DNA of 64,000 nucleotides from Acidobacteriota bacterium. Lineage in GTDB: Bacteria; Acidobacteriota; Blastocatellia; Pyrinomonadales; Pyrinomonadaceae. The translations under genes and the position numbers were made by a program. The stretch lies in contig JADKBM010000013.1 in NCBI GenBank assembly GCA_016715115.1, positions 62,001 through 126,000 of the forward strand, written 5' to 3'. Shown in pieces: positions 61,419 through 64,000 of the stretch (positions are counted from its first letter, which is position 1; each line of letters begins with the position of its first letter). The notes beneath the pieces are model-generated. The model searched no databases. It worked only from the letters and a program-made list of their open reading frames with translations, and had not been told where the DNA came from.

Positions 61419-62033
61419 ATGAAAAGCAAAATCACAAATCACAATTCCAAAATCCGAATTTCGCTCTTGTCGGTTCTGGTGATCTGGATATTTCTTGCGC
61501 CGCTTTTGGCGAAATGGCTGGTCGTTGAAAAACAGATCGAGCGCCCCGATGCGATCCTCGTCCTCGCGGGCGGATCCGCGATTCGGGAACGGACCCGAAT
61601 CGCGGCGGGACTCTTTGAGCAGGGCGCCGCTCCGCGGGTGCTTTTGACAAACGATGGCGAGCAAAGCGGATGGGATCAGTCGGAACAGCGCAATCCCTTC
61701 AATTTTGAGCGGGCGAAGCGGGAACTGACGGCAGCCGGAGTTCCGGAAGCGGCGATAGACGTTTTCCCGGGCGTCGTCGGATCGACCCGTGACGAAGCGA
61801 TTGCCGTCAAAGATTTGAGCGGCGATCTTCGCTTTAAGCGGATTCTGATCGTCACCAGTGCGCATCATACGCGCCGCGCGTTGCGGGTCTTCGAGATTAC
61901 GGCGTCCGAGATCGAATTCGGAATAACGTCGGCGCCCGCCGAAAGCGTTTGGTTCTGGTGGCTGAGCCCAAAGGGTTGGCGCGACATCGGGATCGAATAT
62001 GTGAAACTCGGATATTATTGGGTCTCTTATTGA
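61419..62033 (+). CDS. YdcF/SanA-family (DUF218) membrane protein
   Basis: The protein has 204 residues. One N-terminal helix (about residues 14-32, LLSVLVIWIFLAPLLAKWL) is followed by the DUF218 fold: ILVLAGGSAIRERTRIAAG, STRDEAIAVKD and ILIVTSAHHTRRALRVF, the last with the conserved S-H-R. The family is linked to cell-envelope and polysaccharide metabolism, with no settled reaction. The first dozen codons (KSKITNHNSKIR) are AAATCAC-type period-7 repeat sequence, so the repeat has become coding or the true start is later. Confidence 0.8.
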   Translation: MKSKITNHNSKIRISLLSVLVIWIFLAPLLAKWLVVEKQIERPDAILVLAGGSAIRERTRIAAGLFEQGAAPRVLLTNDGEQSGWDQSEQRNPFNFERAKRELTAAGVPEAAIDVFPGVVGSTRDEAIAVKDLSGDLRFKRILIVTSAHHTRRALRVFEITASEIEFGITSAPAESVWFWWLSPKGWRDIGIEYVKLGYYWVSY

Positions 62034-62037
62034 GTTC

Positions 62038-62058
62038 GGAGTTCCGCCTTCAGGCGGC
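62038..62058. repeat. Second exact copy of GGAGTTCCGCCTTCAGGCGG
   Basis: It is identical to 7657-7676 with the stem CCGCC-TTCA-GGCGG, and lies 5 nt after the YdcF stop. Both sites are followed some distance later by CGGATAATCT, hinting at a longer degenerate unit. Confidence 0.65.
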
Positions 62059-62088
62059 CCGCGTAGAGTCCGCTTACCGGATAATCTT

Positions 62089-62946
62089 ATGAACGAAATA
62101 GCTCTCCAACACTCGCGCGAAGTCGAATCGGGCGAACGCTTTGAATTCGGCAAGAACTGGAGCAATTTTCTCGAATTGCTCGACGACGAACGCATCGCCA
62201 ATGCCGAACAATCGCTTCGCGAGATGCTCGAGGTCGAGTCGCTCGCCGGCAAGACGTTTATCGACATCGGTTCCGGAAGCGGACTTTTTTCACTTGCGGC
62301 AAGACGTCTCGGCGCGAAGGTTCATTCGTTCGATTTTGATACGAATTCCGTCGCCTGTACGGCTGAACTCCGCCGGCGCTATTTCGACGATGATCCGGAG
62401 TGGCGCGTCGAACAGGGCTCGGCGCTCGATCTCGATTACATCAAGAGCCTCGGGAAGTTTGACGTCGTTTATTCGTGGGGCGTTTTGCATCACACGGGTT
62501 CAATGTGGGAAGCGCTGACGAACGCCGAAACGGCGGTTGCGGACGGCGGGAAACTATTCATCGCGATCTACAACGATACCGGGACGCAAGCCGCACGCTG
62601 GCTTGCGATCAAGAAATTCTACAATCGGACTCCGCGATTCCTGCGTACGCCGCTGACTTTCGCGGTCTACCTTCCCGGAGAACTGAAGGCTTTTGTCCGA
62701 TCGCTATTGACTCTCAAACCGATGGAATATGTCCGGTCGTGGACGCATTACAAAAACGCTCGGGGAATGAACAAATGGTACGATCTGGTCGATTGGATCG
62801 GCGGTTATCCGTACGAGGTCGCGACCGTGGACGAGATCTTCGAATTCTACAAAGCGAAGGGTTATCTGCTGACAAAATTAAAAGCCGGCGGGGTCGGATT
62901 GGGCTGCAACGAGTTCGTATTTGAGAGGAGCATGCGTAGTGCATAG
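62089..62946 (+). CDS. Class I SAM-dependent methyltransferase
   Basis: The protein has 285 residues. Motif I TFIDIGSGSGLFSLAARRLG (about residues 65-84) is followed by VHSFDFDTNSV, FDVVYSWGVLHHTG and GGKLFIAIYNDTG. The second half (YVRSWTHYKNARGMNKWYDL and DWIGGYPYEVATVDEIFEFY) is the conserved tail of a family common in polysaccharide loci. The last four codons (MRSA) and the TAG stop lie in the following period-7 array. It probably methylates a sugar or lipid-linked intermediate. Confidence 0.88.
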   Translation: MNEIALQHSREVESGERFEFGKNWSNFLELLDDERIANAEQSLREMLEVESLAGKTFIDIGSGSGLFSLAARRLGAKVHSFDFDTNSVACTAELRRRYFDDDPEWRVEQGSALDLDYIKSLGKFDVVYSWGVLHHTGSMWEALTNAETAVADGGKLFIAIYNDTGTQAARWLAIKKFYNRTPRFLRTPLTFAVYLPGELKAFVRSLLTLKPMEYVRSWTHYKNARGMNKWYDLVDWIGGYPYEVATVDEIFEFYKAKGYLLTKLKAGGVGLGCNEFVFERSMRSA

Positions 62947-63190
62947 TGCAGAGTGCAAAGTGCAAAGTGCATAGTGCAGAGTGCAAAGTGCAGAGTGCAG
63001 AGTGCAGAGTGCAGAGTGCAAAGTGCAAAGTGCAGAGTGCAAAGTGCAGAGTGCAAAGTGCAAAGTGCAGAGTGCAAAGTGCAGAGTGCAGAGTGAATCG
63101 TATCGTCACTCACTATGCACTCTGCACTCTGCACTTTGCACTATGAACTATGAACTATGCACTTTGCACTATGCACTACGAACTATGCAC
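62936..63190. repeat. 255-bp period-7 inverted-arm element (GTGCARA / TYTGCAC words)
   Basis: The left arm (62940-63092) has about 21 GTGCAGA/GTGCAAA/GTGCATA heptamers. A 17-nt centre is followed by the right arm (63108-63190) of TGCACTC/TGCACTT/TGCACTA and TGAACTA words. The arms can pair for over 80 nt. Both flanking convergent genes end within it, so it may act as a bidirectional terminator. Confidence 0.92.
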
Positions 63191-64000
63191 TCTGTCCCAT
63201 CTTCGCGAGCAATTCGGCAAATCGCGGGTCGGTGCGGATCGGTTCGAGGCAGACGTCGTTCTCGTAGAATGGCCGGTTTTCGTTTCCTAGTTTGACGGCA
63301 CGGCCAAGCCACTTGAAGGCGAGGTCGTTTTCGCCGAGCTGCGCGTAGGCTTCGCCGACCCAGAAGGCCATATCGTGATCGGATTTGGCGAGCGCAAGCG
63401 CGTCGTCCGTAAGCTGCGCTCGGGCCTCTTCCGTGCGGCCGTTGCCGGCGAGAAACGCCGCGAGCAACGGGCGGATTCCATGCATTTCGGGGTTCTCGGT
63501 GATCACCTGTTCGAGCATCGCGATGCCTTCGGCCCGTTTTCCGCTGTGAAAGAGCGTTGCGGCGTGAAAGATCCGGATCATCGGGTGATTCGGTTCGACC
63601 TTGCGGCCCCTGTCGATCTCGTGCAGCGCCTCGTCAAACTTCTTCTGATAAATAAAGAGCCGCGCACGATTGTACGCCGCGACGACGCGAGCCGCCGGAT
63701 CGAGACGTCCGAGTTTTTCAAACGCCTTCAACGATTGTTCGTATTCGCCGTCGAGGCGGTGCATCACGCCCTTGACGAAATAGAGCGGCGCTTCATTAGG
63801 AAACTGTTCCTGCAAGAGTTTCGTCTCGGCCCGCGCCTTTTTCTTTTCGCCGCGCGCCATATAGATCATAACCATCAGGACGCGCGCCTCGACGACGTTC
63901 GGGTCGTAGAAAAAAGCTTTGGTGAAAGCGTTTTCGGCGTGAGTGTAATCTTCCGGTTCGCCGAGCCCCTTGAAAAAGCGGTTCGCGTAGCACGCGCCGA
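63183..64000 (-). CDS. Tetratricopeptide-repeat protein, C-terminal part (cut by window edge)
   Basis: At least 271 codons are open to the right edge; the start is outside. TPR-like helical pairs recur about every 34 residues: HAENAFTKAFFYDPNVVEAR, YEQSLKAFEKLGRLDPAAR, FDEALHEIDRGRKVEPNHP and DLAFKWLGRAVKLG. TPR proteins in such loci usually scaffold secretion or polymerisation complexes. The stop TAG and the last codons (GQSA) come from the period-7 element. Confidence 0.8.
   Translation of the reverse strand, partial: GACYANRFFKGLGEPEDYTHAENAFTKAFFYDPNVVEARVLMVMIYMARGEKKKARAETKLLQEQFPNEAPLYFVKGVMHRLDGEYEQSLKAFEKLGRLDPAARVVAAYNRARLFIYQKKFDEALHEIDRGRKVEPNHPMIRIFHAATLFHSGKRAEGIAMLEQVITENPEMHGIRPLLAAFLAGNGRTEEARAQLTDDALALAKSDHDMAFWVGEAYAQLGENDLAFKWLGRAVKLGNENRPFYENDVCLEPIRTDPRFAELLAKMGQSA

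Noticed and set aside
62714..63134. Minus- and plus-strand frames rich in HSALCTLHFALCT or QSAECKVQSA repeats
   Set aside because: These are translations of the GTGCARA heptamers in several frames; the array is not coding.
62936..63190. CRISPR array
   Set aside because: The unit is 7 nt without spacers, the words are degenerate, and there are no cas genes nearby.

Overview
The window is a high-GC, gene-dense bacterial chromosome segment with GxGG/GGAG-type ribosome binding sites. No rRNA or tRNA gene was seen. Several features suggest an Acidobacteriota member, probably class Blastocatellia (inference only, no marker gene present): a menaquinol-type bc complex with a multihaem cytochrome c, giant secreted FG-GAP/RHS proteins, a recurrent family of small secreted 'YSxGxC' proteins, and abundant period-7 intergenic repeats.

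Layout. (1) 1-4283, minus strand: a respiratory operon transcribed ccoS-like, Rieske protein, cytochrome b, seven-haem cytochrome c, then cbb3-type oxidase subunit I running off the left edge. Next to it are an Rrf2 regulator (minus) and a divergent cysteine-rich PAS-LuxR regulator (plus). (2) 5777-8640: an acyl-CoA synthetase, decayed RhuM-like remnants and a small HxxxCxxC zinc-finger/anti-sigma-like protein. (3) 9134-22197: an exopolysaccharide locus with a sigma-like regulator, O-antigen ligase/polymerase, two GT2 glycosyltransferases, a Wzx-type flippase, an asparagine synthetase-like amidotransferase, a methyltransferase, a deacetylase-like protein and a heparinase II/III protein. (4) 22.2-50.3 kb: a polymorphic-toxin island. 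(5) 50380-62946: the second half of the exopolysaccharide locus, with GT4 glycosyltransferases, a fused dehydrogenase/Gfo-Idh protein, a second asnB, an antisense beta-helix protein, a YdcF protein and a methyltransferase. (6) 63183-64000: a TPR protein cut by the right edge.

The toxin island is the most unusual part. One full-length secreted FG-GAP/RHS protein (2097 aa from the start chosen) is followed by at least eight 5'-truncated RHS tips or tip remnants in the same orientation. Most tips are followed by a different small exported protein, often with overlapping start and stop codons. This is the logic of orphan rhs-CT/immunity arrays, but almost every tip carries a zinc-hydrolase signature (HEIFH, HESIH, HEIAH, HELAH, HEILH, a JAMM-like HTHP and an M23-like HTHM; two more are degenerate). 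Nearly all candidate immunity proteins have a signal peptide, lipobox or membrane segments, so the contest probably takes place outside the cytoplasm. The array is scarred by an IS21 insertion with a 6-bp target duplication, an IS256-type transposase relic, frameshifts and a near-identical core shared by two tips.

A second theme is a class of intergenic elements built from degenerate 7-nt words (GTGCARA, GGATTTY, GATTCCA, AAATCGC, GTGAGCA), often as a left arm and a reverse-complement right arm. They lie inside operons, interrupt an RHS tip, supply the stop codons of two convergent genes and encode the N-terminus of another. Region 49.3-50.0 kb adds several perfect palindromes of other types.
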